A stretch of DNA of 64,000 nucleotides from the NCBI RefSeq assembly GCF_014189455.1, contig NZ_CP050296.1, positions 5,948,001 through 6,012,000 on the forward strand, written 5' to 3'. This document shows, piece after piece, positions 1-9,128 of the stretch. The position numbers and the translations under genes were made by a program. The first letter of the stretch is position 1. The number at the start of each line of letters is the position of its first letter. Origin of the DNA: Mesorhizobium huakuii (lineage in GTDB: Bacteria > Pseudomonadota > Alphaproteobacteria > Rhizobiales > Rhizobiaceae). The notes beneath the pieces are model-generated. The model searched no databases, was not told where the DNA came from, and saw only the letters and a program-made list of their open reading frames with translations.

Positions 1-2
1 TG

Positions 3-422
3 GAGATCCAGGTGCGCGGCAAGCGCGGCGTCGGGTATTGCAAGAGCACGTCCGGCGCCGTGTTCCCGTTCGAGCGGATGGTGGCCCGGAACAAACCTAA
101 ACCAACGGACCGGATTTTCCCGGTCGATCACAAGAAGCAGTTCAACACCATCCTCGACAACATCGGCCTCAAGCTCGACCGGGAGGGCAATCGGAGGACG
201 CTGTACTCACTGCGCCACAGCTACATCAGCTTCCGCCTGCTGGAGGGCGCCGACATCTACCAGATCGCCAAAAACTGTCGGACGAGCGTCGAGATGATCG
301 AGAAGCACTATGCCGTGCACCTCAAGAACCGCCTCGACGCCGCTGCCATCAACGTCCGTAAGCCCAAGCCGGTGAAACGGCCCAAGCCTGCGGAGAAGAC
401 CCTTGACCTGTTTGAAAACTGA
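3..422 (+). CDS. Tyrosine recombinase/phage integrase, C-terminal part (cut by window edge)
   Basis: The reading frame is open to the left edge, so only the C-terminal catalytic half is present. The visible part carries the box II region (SLRHSY, with Tyr in place of the usual His of HxxR) and the C-terminal nucleophile region (MIEKHYAVH), both typical of tyrosine site-specific recombinases. The tail is Lys/Pro-rich. It would catalyse strand exchange at an att site. It lies upstream of a mobilisation gene on the same strand, so it may serve the same mobile element, but the N-terminus and any att site are outside the window. The family call is firm and the target is unknown. Confidence 0.8.
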   Translation, partial: EIQVRGKRGVGYCKSTSGAVFPFERMVARNKPKPTDRIFPVDHKKQFNTILDNIGLKLDREGNRRTLYSLRHSYISFRLLEGADIYQIAKNCRTSVEMIEKHYAVHLKNRLDAAAINVRKPKPVKRPKPAEKTLDLFEN

Positions 423-620
423 GGCCGGCCCGAGCTTGTGAAATTGACGGGAATTTGTTGCAATGCGTACAGCGCACCTACGCATCGTCCAACGTGTATT
501 ACGCATTGAGACTTGGGGGACGATGCTTGCTCGGTTTTCTAACCGGTTGCGGAGCGCAAACCGGAGAAAACCGGCAGCTGCGCCAAGGGGGAAACCCCCT
601 TTGGAAACCCCGTCCGAGCC

Positions 621-1694
621 GTGGAGAGGCCCGTGGCCATCTACCATCTGAACGTCAAGAACATCAGTCGGGGCGATGGGCGGGACATCGTGGCGGCTGC
701 GGCGTACCGGGCTGGGGAAGTCCTGCCGAACGAGGCCGAAGAGCGCCTGTCGGACTTTGGCGGGCGCCGGGATGTCGTCGCCAGTGAAATCCGCTTGCCT
801 GATGGGGCGCCGGAATGGATGGCCAACCGGTCCAGCTTGTGGAACGCGGTGGAAGCGGCCGAAAAACGCAAGGACGCCCGGCTGGCCAAGGAGGTGGAGT
901 TTGCGTTGCCTCTGGAATTGCCACGCACGGCGTGGCTGGGCATCGCCCGCGTCATGGCCGACGCCTATACGGTGCAGGGGTTCGTGGTGGACCTGGCCAT
1001 TCATGACGACGGTGCCCGCCGCAATCCCCATGTCCATCTGCTGATGACCACCCGGCTGGTGGGGCCGGACGGCTTCGGCTTGAAGATCCGGAGCGCCGAC
1101 GGGAAGCTCTTCGTGACCGAAGCGCGTAAGCTGTGGGAGCGGATCGCCAATGACGCCTTGGGCAAGGCGGGCCTTGCGGTTGCGATCGACAGCCGGAGTT
1201 ACGCCAAGCGCAAGCTTGATCGGTTGCCGGGGCGGCACCGAGGCCCTAATCCTGAAGAACGGCGGGCCCGCAGGGTCCATGCGCAACGGGAGGGGGAGAT
1301 GGCACCCAGACAACCTGACGAAGACCTGCCGGTGCCTGATCCGGATGGTTCGCCGATCCATCCGCAGGAGTTGGCCGCAGCCGAAGAACGGATGTTGGAA
1401 GACATGCAGCGTCCTGCCCCGGTCGAGACGGGGCAGGTCCAGGGGGACCTGGAGGCTGCCCGGGCCGTTGTCGACCGGCAGAATGCCGTGGAGATAAGCG
1501 AGGACGACGACGCCGCTTACCGGCTGGCGCCGGATAACCTGCTGGACTGGCTGGACGACAAGACCCGTCCCGAGGACGTCCCGACGCTGGAGCGTTGGGA
1601 AAACCACCTCGATTGGCTCGATAGAGGGCCGCCAGAGCCCGAGGAAGGCCGAGAGGAGCCGCAGACGCCCGAGCCGGACCGGGAGCGCAGGTAG
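621..1694 (+). CDS. MobA/MobL family relaxase
   Basis: Predicted conjugative relaxase that nicks and covalently holds the transferred strand at oriT. The N-terminus has the AIYHL...ISR opening and AAAAYRAG segment of MobA/MobL proteins; Tyr29 is the likely nucleophile by comparison with R1162 MobA. The metal-binding histidine motif (NPHVHLL, His137 and His139) is intact. The start is GTG at 621; GTG at 633 is an alternative. At 357 aa this is a short, relaxase-only form. The C-terminal ~150 residues are acidic and Pro-rich, and contain two copies of a (L/H)LDWLD motif that recurs in the protein encoded at 2066-2512. The two small genes downstream on the same strand are probably its partners. 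I did not find a convincing oriT nearby. Confidence 0.88.
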   Translation: MERPVAIYHLNVKNISRGDGRDIVAAAAYRAGEVLPNEAEERLSDFGGRRDVVASEIRLPDGAPEWMANRSSLWNAVEAAEKRKDARLAKEVEFALPLELPRTAWLGIARVMADAYTVQGFVVDLAIHDDGARRNPHVHLLMTTRLVGPDGFGLKIRSADGKLFVTEARKLWERIANDALGKAGLAVAIDSRSYAKRKLDRLPGRHRGPNPEERRARRVHAQREGEMAPRQPDEDLPVPDPDGSPIHPQELAAAEERMLEDMQRPAPVETGQVQGDLEAARAVVDRQNAVEISEDDDAAYRLAPDNLLDWLDDKTRPEDVPTLERWENHLDWLDRGPPEPEEGREEPQTPEPDRERR

Positions 1695-1732
1695 CCCTTG
1701 CACGATCCTGAAAGCCGTCCCATCATTATTTC

Positions 1733-2047
1733 ATGACCAAAGTACACAGAGGCTCTGTTTTCGGCATCCGCGAACTGACGGACGAGCAGCGCGCCAAGGC
1801 GCGCAAGGAACTTGAATGGCTAGAGAAGGATCTGATCCGGCGCCGCAAGCGGCTTGCCTATTGGACCCTTCGCAAGACGCAGGCTGAGACGATCCCCGGC
1901 ATCCGCGAGGAACTGCGACAGAGCGCTTTTTATTTTCATGCCCGCGCCCAGGAACTCGTGAATTCCGGTGAGAAGCTGCGGGCCTATCTGCTTGTCGAAT
2001 TGCAGGACCAGCCGGAGCACTTGCCGGCCTATCACTACGAACACTAA
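1733..2047 (+). CDS. Small charged hypothetical protein downstream of relaxase
   Basis: A 104-aa protein rich in Arg, Lys and Glu, with a predicted helical stretch at about residues 15-60 (EWLEKDLIRRRKRLAYW) and no signal peptide or membrane segment. I do not recognise the family. It begins 38 bases after the relaxase gene and is followed 18 bases later by another small gene on the same strand, which fits a mobilisation operon. A relaxosome accessory role is an inference from position only. Confidence 0.6.
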   Translation: MTKVHRGSVFGIRELTDEQRAKARKELEWLEKDLIRRRKRLAYWTLRKTQAETIPGIREELRQSAFYFHARAQELVNSGEKLRAYLLVELQDQPEHLPAYHYEH

Positions 2048-2065
2048 CCACCTTCGGAGCGTGGG

Positions 2066-2512
2066 ATGAATGGGCAAGAAGAGCTGGAGCAGTTACGTCA
2101 ACACGCCCAGGCGCTCGGCCATTCGATTGATGGCATCGACCGCGACATCGAACGCGCGACCCACGGCCTCGCGGCGGGTGGTGATCCCGGCCGCACGATT
2201 GCTTTCCTTCAGGAACGTCATAACGCGCAGCTTGGGCTTATGTACGAGCTCGGAAAGGTGGATGCCCGGATCGAGGACCTTGAAAGGCTAAGCCGCGAGG
2301 AACGGGAGCAGCCGCAGGAGCGTCTCGCGGCCCAGGGTTGGGAGGAGGATATGCCCATCGCTCAGGAGGATCATTTGGACTGGTTCAAACAGTCACTCGC
2401 CGACAACCCGCCCCAGCTTGAAGAGCAGGCGTTGGCTGAACACGAGATGGTGCGGGACATGGAACGCGAACCAGCGCCGGAAGACCATCTGGACTGGCTG
2501 GGGCGGCGCTGA
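2066..2512 (+). CDS. Acidic coiled-coil protein with HLDW motifs
   Basis: A 148-aa acidic, Glu/Gln-rich protein. Residues ~1-90 look helical and coiled-coil-like (HAQALGHSIDGIDRDIERA, LGKVDARIEDLERL). The C-terminal third carries two copies of a short motif, DHLDWF and DHLDWL, the second at the extreme C-terminus. The same motif occurs twice in the C-terminal tail of the relaxase at 621-1694. This sharing suggests a common docking partner or mutual interaction within the relaxosome, but no function is known to me. A ribosome site precedes the ATG (GGAGCGTGGG). It is the last plus-strand gene of this module and converges with the peptidase gene. Confidence 0.65.
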   Translation: MNGQEELEQLRQHAQALGHSIDGIDRDIERATHGLAAGGDPGRTIAFLQERHNAQLGLMYELGKVDARIEDLERLSREEREQPQERLAAQGWEEDMPIAQEDHLDWFKQSLADNPPQLEEQALAEHEMVRDMEREPAPEDHLDWLGRR

Positions 2513-2541
2513 GCAGGCGGCGGAAGCCCGCCGCTCCTTTT

Positions 2542-5121
2542 TTAATGCACGCAGACCTGACGTGTCGTCTGACACGCCCTGCCAAAATTTCCTGAGCAGG
2601 CCTCAAGCGCCGCCTGCGACGCATCCTCAAGCGTGTCGCCGAATTCCAGTTGATAGCGGGACGCTTTGCTGACCGGTTTGACACGGGCCACGGCGGCACA
2701 AGTATCGCGGAAGACCTGCGCAACGTTGCACCGGGTTCCGTTGCTGAAGCGGCGGCATTCCGCCATGGCGGCGTCGCTTGCGCCCTCAACGGTCGCGTAG
2801 CCGCCCTCGGTGAGGATCACTACGCCGTTCCTCGCCACCGCCAGGGCGCCGAAAGCACCCTGTGGCGTTGCCTCGGCAATGCCGGGCAGGTTGGATTGGC
2901 CCTGATTGGTGGGCTGACCCTCGCTTACATTATCGATCCTGCTTTTAAGGTCGGCGAGCTGTTTTTCGACGTCGACCCGCGCCGTATCCCTGGCGGCGAT
3001 CTGTGTCTTCAGGTCGTCGATCACTCTCTCCAAGCTATCGTTTTCGAGTTTCATCTCGTCGCGAGCGGCCGTGATTTCGGCCAATTGGTTGGTGAGCGAC
3101 GCGACCTGGCCCGGCTGGGGCGCCGGGTTTTGCTGCTGCGCAAGCTGCGTTGTAAGCCTTGCGCGGTCGGCGTTGGCCGCATCCAGCTGCAACAGCAGAT
3201 TGTTGGTGTTGGCCGGAGTCTGGCCGGTTTGCTGGGCCAGTTGGTGCTTGAGGTCAAGAATGGTATTTCGCAGATCGTCCCTTTCTGACGTGAGGGCCGC
3301 CACCTTCCTGTTCAGCGGACCAATCTGCGCCTGCAGCGAATCAGCGAACGGGTCGGTGACGACCGGCGAGGCCGCTTGCTTGCGCGCCACCTCATTTGCT
3401 AGGGCCTCGCGATCGGTTACGAGGGCTTGGCGGTCCGCGCCTAACTGCGCCTCGGCCGTTTTGAGGGCCTGCTCGCGCTGCTCCAGTTGTGTGAGACGGG
3501 CCTTGTCTTCAGCGTGACCCATCAAGGCCCCGGTCGTGTCGGCCACCCAGGCCCAGGACGATGACAGCGCATGCCCTGCCGACGTCGTAGCGTCGTTGAA
3601 CCGGCGATCGAGCCCGTAAAAATTGACAATCGCGGGTGCCACCAGCAGCAAGACCACGCACGCGGCGCCTGCCAACCCGACGCGCCGCATGTTCACTTTC
3701 GCACCCAGCCTCGCGCCAGCTCGACGTGTTGCGCGAAGGACGCGTGACGTTAAGGCGCCCAGTTTTGACCAGAGCGGTGATGGCGGTGCATTCCCAGCGA
3801 AGGGGTCTGAAAACCCCAAGCTTCGGGAGCCTGTAACGGGTTCGTTGACTACCGCACCAGCGAGTTGTTCCAAGTGCGCCGTCTTCGCGGGTTCGGATGC
3901 ACGCGCATCCAAGGCCTTGAGTCGCGCCTGGAGCGTGGGGTGGGTGGAAAAGAGGTTGCCGAACGCGGCGCCCCGGAACATCAGGTAGCCGTAGTGGTGC
4001 TCCTGCGCGGTCGGCTTGGCCGTCATGCCATGGATGCGCCGGAGGGCGCCGGCCATAGCCTCGGTCGATGTCACGTGTGCCCCGACCGCATCGGCGTGAA
4101 ACTCGCGGTTGCGGGAAATCCCCTTGGCGACGAGCTCGGACGCGACAAACACCGTTTTGCGGACAACGACGCCGGTGCCCCACGCGAGATGCGCGTTCAG
4201 GCGTGCGTTAGCCCGTTTCTTCGAGGCGGATGCGGCCATGAACATCCCAAATACGGTCAGGATGTTGACCACGCCGACCAGCATGCGCTGGAAGCCTTCG
4301 GCAAACTGCATCCGCGCTATGTCTTTGTGGAGGATGTGACCCAGTTCATGCCCGATGATGGCGTCCAGCTCGTCCTTCTCGAATTCGAACAGGGGCTTGC
4401 CGATGACCACCATGGACGACTTCTGTCTCGCACCCATGGCGAAGGCGTTCATGACGTTTGTAATCCCGACGGCAGGCCTCGGAAGGTTCAACCGGTCCGA
4501 GAAGCCATGCACCCGCACGGCCAGCCAGTGGTCATCCGTCACGGGGACCACCCCGAAACTTGTGCTGACATCACCGGAAGCCCGGGCGATGTAGCGACCG
4601 CCGAACATGAGGCCCAGGACAGACAAGGCCATTCCAACGAGCATCGGATAGTGGGCGTATTCGGTCCTCAGATACCAGTCGAACGGCGCCCATCCCCGGT
4701 ACCACAGCATCAAGGCCAGCCACGTCACCACCTGGCAGGTCAGGATCAAGATGCCGCAAAGCAGCAATGCCGTCGGCCACCACGAGCGGTTGCGGGGCTT
4801 GAGGTGCACGCCGGGGTCGGCGGAACGGTCCGAGAATCCAAGGAATGCGGCGACGTGCGGGGCGAAACGCAGGAGGAGCAGTCGACCCAGCCGGATATAG
4901 GCGCGGAGCTGGTAGAAGATCAGCGCAAGCTCGGCCGTCCACGCGGTCCATGAATAGGTCCAGCGCGGCCACGGCACCAAAGCCCATGCGAGGGACACCG
5001 TGTTGATTTCGTAGATGTTGAGCGCGATCCATGCGACGCGCAGCACCGTGACCACAAGGACCGCCTTGAGCAGCGGCCGCAGCCTCGTTTCCGTGCCAAA
5101 AATCGAAGTTGCCAGCGTCAT
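2542..5121 (-). CDS. Membrane M48-family metallopeptidase with coiled coil and DUF4189 C-terminus
   Basis: An 859-aa protein with three parts. The N-terminal ~330 residues hold several membrane segments and an M48/HtpX-type zinc peptidase core: HELGH at residues ~258-262, with a downstream NREFHADAVGA segment giving the third ligand. A further membrane segment (VVLLLVAPAIVNFYG) leads into a ~200-residue coiled coil rich in Gln, Ala and Asp. The last ~100 residues match DUF4189 (GAFGALAVARN, paired cysteines) and are presumably periplasmic. The start at 5121 is chosen because ATG overlaps the stop of the TraG-like gene as ATGA, giving translational coupling. HtpX itself is ~300 aa, so this fusion is unusual. 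Coupling to the conjugation ATPase suggests a membrane partner or envelope-remodelling role in DNA transfer; that is inference. Confidence 0.85.
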   Translation of the reverse strand: MTLATSIFGTETRLRPLLKAVLVVTVLRVAWIALNIYEINTVSLAWALVPWPRWTYSWTAWTAELALIFYQLRAYIRLGRLLLLRFAPHVAAFLGFSDRSADPGVHLKPRNRSWWPTALLLCGILILTCQVVTWLALMLWYRGWAPFDWYLRTEYAHYPMLVGMALSVLGLMFGGRYIARASGDVSTSFGVVPVTDDHWLAVRVHGFSDRLNLPRPAVGITNVMNAFAMGARQKSSMVVIGKPLFEFEKDELDAIIGHELGHILHKDIARMQFAEGFQRMLVGVVNILTVFGMFMAASASKKRANARLNAHLAWGTGVVVRKTVFVASELVAKGISRNREFHADAVGAHVTSTEAMAGALRRIHGMTAKPTAQEHHYGYLMFRGAAFGNLFSTHPTLQARLKALDARASEPAKTAHLEQLAGAVVNEPVTGSRSLGFSDPFAGNAPPSPLWSKLGALTSRVLRATRRAGARLGAKVNMRRVGLAGAACVVLLLVAPAIVNFYGLDRRFNDATTSAGHALSSSWAWVADTTGALMGHAEDKARLTQLEQREQALKTAEAQLGADRQALVTDREALANEVARKQAASPVVTDPFADSLQAQIGPLNRKVAALTSERDDLRNTILDLKHQLAQQTGQTPANTNNLLLQLDAANADRARLTTQLAQQQNPAPQPGQVASLTNQLAEITAARDEMKLENDSLERVIDDLKTQIAARDTARVDVEKQLADLKSRIDNVSEGQPTNQGQSNLPGIAEATPQGAFGALAVARNGVVILTEGGYATVEGASDAAMAECRRFSNGTRCNVAQVFRDTCAAVARVKPVSKASRYQLEFGDTLEDASQAALEACSGNFGRACQTTRQVCVH

Positions 5122-6836
5122 GGTTGAGGCTCTGCCATGGTGCCGATCCGCTTCCGGCACGTCTCGCTCTCGGTGTAGGACACCAGCCGTGTCTTGAAGG
5201 GGCGTGCGCCGCGTGCGTAGTTGATGCCCCAGCGCCAGCCGTTACGCTGCCAGCCGGAGAGCAGCTCCATGATCTCGTCCGGCGTCATCAGCGGCCGCCC
5301 GAGGAACTGGACGGTTTCGTTGCCGGAGGTGCCAGTGTTCACCGAGGCGTCCCCGTACCAGCGTCCCAAGTGGGACGAGCCATTGTGGCCGCTGGAGCGG
5401 CTTAGGTAGGCGAGCGTTTCGTGGCCGAGGTACTTGCCGATCAGCTCGCCGGTGATGGGATCGTCGATGCCATAGAACTGTTTGACGGAGCAGGTGAGGA
5501 AGGGCTGCCAACTGTCGCCCGGATACTGCTCCTGCAATGACATGACGTCCTGAAGGAAGAACCACAGGCGGACGCCGGCGCTGGCATGGGTGCGGATCGC
5601 GGCGCGGAATTCAGGAAAGGGTCCGAGGTTCAGGAACTCATCGAGGATGAAAAGCACTGGAATGTCCGGTATGCGGCGGTTGCTCTCCATCGCATCAAGG
5701 GCCGATTTGAGCAGGATCCGCAGCCACGGCGAGAAGGGTTCCATCTTGCCGAACGGAACGTCGATATAGACCGTCACAGGCCTGTCTTTCAGGTCCTCGA
5801 AGGAAAAGTCCGTACCGCTCAGGCTTCGCTGGATATCGCTGTCGCGCCAGAGGGCGAGCTTGCTTTCCAGCGTGGCTTCCAGGGTCTGGAGGCCCCGGTC
5901 ACGCGTCTTCTCCAAGATCGCCTCTCCGGCCTTTGCCGAAAGGGGGAACTCCTTGAGCTTCTTGGCGACATTCAGCAGATCCTGCCCCTTCTGGGAGGCC
6001 AACTGGCAGACCGTCGCAAGGGTCCTGCGATGAGGCGGGGCGTTGTGTTTGACATACATGATCGCGGCCGTGAGGAAGCCCGACGCGTCATCGCTGAAGA
6101 ACTCCGCGGACTTGGGATCGCGCGGGAACATCTGTTTCGCAAGCGACAGGGCGTCCGCTTCCGTGCGGACCTGCACGAGCGGATTATAGCGGTGTCGAAC
6201 CCATCCGGAGCCGTGGTCGAAGGGCGCAATGCGGTAGACTTCATGACCGATCGACTTCCGCCACGCGGATGTTTTTTCGAAATGTTCGCCCTTCGGATCG
6301 ATCACCACGCAACTGCCCCGGTAGCGCAGCAGGTTCGGCACGATCGACGTCACCGCCTTGCCGGACCGCGTGGGCGCAATGGTCAGCAAGTGACCGTCGT
6401 CGTCCCAATGCACGAACTGGGGTTCAGGGCCGCCGTCATCGTCCGGGTAGGCGCCGAGCAGGATGGACGACGGATTGTCGAAGGCGGAGCGGCCGGCAAG
6501 AAAGAGCTTGCCGTTCGGGATTGTCCGCAGGTCCTGGGATGTGGCCCAGCGTCCCGACCCGTATAGCGGCGGCGGATTTTCCAGTTGCCGCTCGCGTTCC
6601 TGGCGCGCTTCAAGGTCGCGTCTGGCGGCGTCGACAATCGGCCCGGGATCCCGGCCGGAGCGTATCGCCGCCTCGACCTGGTCGGCAACCTCCGGACCGT
6701 AAAGCTGCTCGACCTGCTTCCGGGCACTTCTCGCGCGAATATGGCGGCCAATTTTCAGGCCATACTGGCCCCACTTCATGCCGTTCGAAATGTCCCTGGA
6801 CAAATCGCCCAAGGGATCAAACTTAAAATCGCCCAT
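5118..6836 (-). CDS. TraG/VirD4-like type IV coupling protein
   Basis: Predicted hexameric coupling ATPase that delivers relaxase-bound DNA to a conjugation channel. A Walker A-like loop APTRSGKA lies at residues ~154-161, followed by the SIVPNLLRYRGSCVVIDPKGE block typical of TraG/VirD4. A Walker B-like VLFILDEF segment and a late FLQDVMSLQEQY segment also fit. The ATG at 6836 is preceded by a strong ribosome site (GGGGGTGACT), giving 572 aa; a longer frame to 6965 lacks one. No N-terminal membrane anchor is visible, although most VirD4 proteins have one. The downstream M48 protein is heavily membrane-embedded and overlaps by ATGA, so the two products may work together. No mating-pair-formation genes are in the window. 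Confidence 0.88.
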   Translation of the reverse strand: MGDFKFDPLGDLSRDISNGMKWGQYGLKIGRHIRARSARKQVEQLYGPEVADQVEAAIRSGRDPGPIVDAARRDLEARQERERQLENPPPLYGSGRWATSQDLRTIPNGKLFLAGRSAFDNPSSILLGAYPDDDGGPEPQFVHWDDDGHLLTIAPTRSGKAVTSIVPNLLRYRGSCVVIDPKGEHFEKTSAWRKSIGHEVYRIAPFDHGSGWVRHRYNPLVQVRTEADALSLAKQMFPRDPKSAEFFSDDASGFLTAAIMYVKHNAPPHRRTLATVCQLASQKGQDLLNVAKKLKEFPLSAKAGEAILEKTRDRGLQTLEATLESKLALWRDSDIQRSLSGTDFSFEDLKDRPVTVYIDVPFGKMEPFSPWLRILLKSALDAMESNRRIPDIPVLFILDEFLNLGPFPEFRAAIRTHASAGVRLWFFLQDVMSLQEQYPGDSWQPFLTCSVKQFYGIDDPITGELIGKYLGHETLAYLSRSSGHNGSSHLGRWYGDASVNTGTSGNETVQFLGRPLMTPDEIMELLSGWQRNGWRWGINYARGARPFKTRLVSYTESETCRKRIGTMAEPQP

Positions 6837-7029
6837 AGTCACCCCCAAGCCCAAGCGCAGATTAACGACCGCGCGCTGAAAAGCAAATGCGACGGGAATT
6901 GATTTGTTTGAATAGTGGTAAGTGTGCTTCAAGAAGCGGAGGAGCCACGACTGCGAACTTGCCAAGTGGGAGGAGTTGAGGGGCGTGGTGGGTGGTTAAC
7001 TAAGTCGGCTATGCATATGGGGGACTTCC

Positions 7030-7812
7030 ATGCCGCTCTTATATAAGTACCGCGATTGGAAAAGGGATGTCGACTTCAAATTTGTAGCCGACGTGATCCG
7101 GGGGAATCTCTGGTTTCCTGTTGCCTCGGAAGTGAACGACCCATTCGAATTCCGATGTGCGGTTGACTTGAGCTTTGATCGGGAACGGACGATTGAAGCC
7201 TTCATTCGTGTTGAGATGTTTATGAATCCGACTATCAGCCGGGCGCAAGCAGAGGAGAAGGTTCGACGCGTATTGGCCGGCGTACCGGAGTCCAAGATCC
7301 GGCTGCGTCAGTGGGAAATGTCCGTCGAGATCTGGCAGCGTCTCGCTTCCTCGGTGTCCATGTGCAGCCTTTCGGCTACCCCAACAAGCCTGTTGCTTTG
7401 GTCACACTATGGTGGAGGGCATAAGGGGATAGCGGTCGAAATTGAACCAATCGGCTTGGAAGACGTCATGTATGAGGTCGGCTACGTTAATGCGGTCCCC
7501 ATTTTGGACCCGCTTTGTCTGGACGATTTCAAGGCGGCAATGGAGGCCAACCTATTCCAAACGTTATTTTTGAGGAAATCGAAGGTCTGGGAATACGAGC
7601 GTGAGTACCGCATTATGAAGATGCGCGCCGATTCCCATCTGGAGAAACTTAGGCCTGGCTCTGTGAAACGGGTGATCGTTGGATGTGCGATGCCACCGGA
7701 AAAGAGGGCCTTCTTTCTGGATTGGATGAAGCAGAACGCTCCCGACGTAAAAGTTGCATCTGTGGCCCCGGTTGGGAATTCTGACTATACGCTGGAAGTC
7801 TGGGACGAGTGA
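7030..7812 (+). CDS. DUF2971 family protein
   Basis: A 260-aa cytoplasmic protein with the DUF2971 pattern: an N-terminal LYKYRDW, then NLWFPVASEVNDPFE, a central LLWSHYGGGHKGIAVEIE block, and a late WEYEREYRIMK block. DUF2971 proteins are frequent in mobile elements and defence islands of bacteria; their biochemical role is not established as far as I know. The ATG at 7030 sits after GGGGGACTTCC, a good ribosome site. It stands alone, divergent from the coupling-protein gene and convergent with the small gene at 7954-8256. It may be a cargo or defence gene of the conjugative element. Confidence 0.8.
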   Translation: MPLLYKYRDWKRDVDFKFVADVIRGNLWFPVASEVNDPFEFRCAVDLSFDRERTIEAFIRVEMFMNPTISRAQAEEKVRRVLAGVPESKIRLRQWEMSVEIWQRLASSVSMCSLSATPTSLLLWSHYGGGHKGIAVEIEPIGLEDVMYEVGYVNAVPILDPLCLDDFKAAMEANLFQTLFLRKSKVWEYEREYRIMKMRADSHLEKLRPGSVKRVIVGCAMPPEKRAFFLDWMKQNAPDVKVASVAPVGNSDYTLEVWDE

Positions 7813-7953
7813 TTTTCCGCCTCGGCGAACCCCACATGCGACGCAAGTAGACGGCACTGCCCGGAACAGCAGAACTGCTGTTCAAGCCTCCGGAACCGGA
7901 GCCCAGCACAAAGAGGGGATGAACATCCCCTTTCATTATTTCAGGCGAACGCC

Positions 7954-8256
7954 TCACCAAGAAATCTCAAGTTCCGGGTATTCCGCCAGGATCGACGGGC
8001 GAAATGCATCCTGTTCGAGACGCGTAGGACGCCAGACGTATTCGAACTGCTCGGAATCGAGCCATTTCTCAAGCGCCTTGGCGGCCTCCGTATCGGACAG
8101 ATCGAACGGGAACTCCTGGACGATGCGGTAGCGGCGATGACCCTGCATGGCGGCTTCATCGATGGCGGTGGCGATCGTGGCCGGTTTGAAGAGCCCTTCG
8201 GCGTATTTCGTCCTCTTATTGGCGGCCATGAGGAAATTGCCTTCTGCGCGTTTCAT
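7954..8256 (-). CDS. Small hypothetical protein coupled to integrase
   Basis: A 100-aa protein with no recognised domain. It has a basic N-terminus (AANKRTKYAEGLFKP) and an acidic, aromatic C-terminus. Its ATG overlaps the integrase stop by one base (TGATG), so it is translationally coupled to the recombinase gene immediately upstream. Such partners are sometimes recombination directionality factors or integrase accessory proteins, but nothing in the sequence shows this. The gene itself looks real from the coupling. Confidence 0.65.
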   Translation of the reverse strand: MKRAEGNFLMAANKRTKYAEGLFKPATIATAIDEAAMQGHRRYRIVQEFPFDLSDTEAAKALEKWLDSEQFEYVWRPTRLEQDAFRPSILAEYPELEISW

Positions 8257-9128
8257 CAGAAGGCACTCCCGAGGTAGGTGTCGGTGATTTTCAGGCGGCC
8301 GTGGCCGAGTTCAGCTGAAATCCTGTGGCGCGCCGCGCGGTCGGCGGCACGTTCATTTCCGCCCATATCGGCCCAGCGCTTGCCGCCCGCCAGCGGGCAG
8401 GGCTGGCCGGTCAGCGTCGCGTAGCGTTGCTGGGCATAGGCATGGCGGAATCCGTGGGTATTACGAAGCCCTACCTTGAGCGTCTGGTACTCGAACCGCT
8501 TGAGCTGTTCGACATAGCTCATCTGCGCGGGGATCAGTGACCCGTTGCCTGGGACAAGGCGCATAATGTGTTCAAGGACATGCCGCTGTTCCAGCGTCGT
8601 AACCGGAACGGTCCTTGCCCGCCCGCCTTTTGTCCAGCTCGCCTGCAAGGCGATATGGTCGGCGCGGGCGGCCGCCTGCGGCTGGAACTTCATGGCCTCT
8701 TCGCGCCGCAGGCCGAACGCGACCTGCAGCAGGACCGAGGCCTTGATGTGGGGGCATTCGATGCTGTTGAGCTTCGCATGGTCGAGGGTCTGGGCGCGAT
8801 TGCGCGTGACGTCGCCACGTTCGGCAACGCCGTAAGCAGCGTTGTCGCGGTTGACGACATTGACCTTGTTGATTTTCTCGGCCCACCAGCGGAGCCAGGT
8901 GAGGCGGTTGCGGATACTCGCGTCCGACGTATCGGAATCGTGCCATCGTTCGACGAGGGCCTCGACATGCTTGGGCTTGAGGGAACCGGCGGACGGCAGC
9001 TTGTAGCCGAGGTCCGTGAGGTCATTTGCCATTGCGGCCAGGCCGCGTCGGCGGTTGTTTTGGGTGCCGTAGGAACCATCCCGGTTCCGTTGGCACAGAC
9101 GCACAAGATCCATGGTCAGATCGTCCAT
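8256..9128 (-). CDS. Tyrosine recombinase (ICE/phage-type integrase)
   Basis: A 290-aa site-specific recombinase. Box I Arg lies in FGLRREEAMKF, box II in THGFRHAYAQQRY, and the C-terminus has ELGHGRLKITDTYLGS, which supplies the second His region and the nucleophilic Tyr. The N-terminal ~100 residues form the SAM-like core-binding domain. It forms an operon with the 100-aa gene downstream. The roughly 900 bases upstream contain no gene but have strong inverted repeats. It is clearly different from the recombinases at the left edge and at 42.5-43.9 kb, so at least three integrase lineages meet here. Confidence 0.88.
   Translation of the reverse strand: MDDLTMDLVRLCQRNRDGSYGTQNNRRRGLAAMANDLTDLGYKLPSAGSLKPKHVEALVERWHDSDTSDASIRNRLTWLRWWAEKINKVNVVNRDNAAYGVAERGDVTRNRAQTLDHAKLNSIECPHIKASVLLQVAFGLRREEAMKFQPQAAARADHIALQASWTKGGRARTVPVTTLEQRHVLEHIMRLVPGNGSLIPAQMSYVEQLKRFEYQTLKVGLRNTHGFRHAYAQQRYATLTGQPCPLAGGKRWADMGGNERAADRAARHRISAELGHGRLKITDTYLGSAF

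Noticed and set aside
207..1703. Long minus-strand frame opposite the relaxase gene
   Set aside because: It is the GC-rich antisense shadow of the MobA/MobL gene, Arg/Leu/Gly-rich with no family features.
3865..4953. 362-codon plus-strand frame opposite the M48 peptidase
   Set aside because: It is complementary to the peptidase domain; the HELGH motif is on the minus strand.
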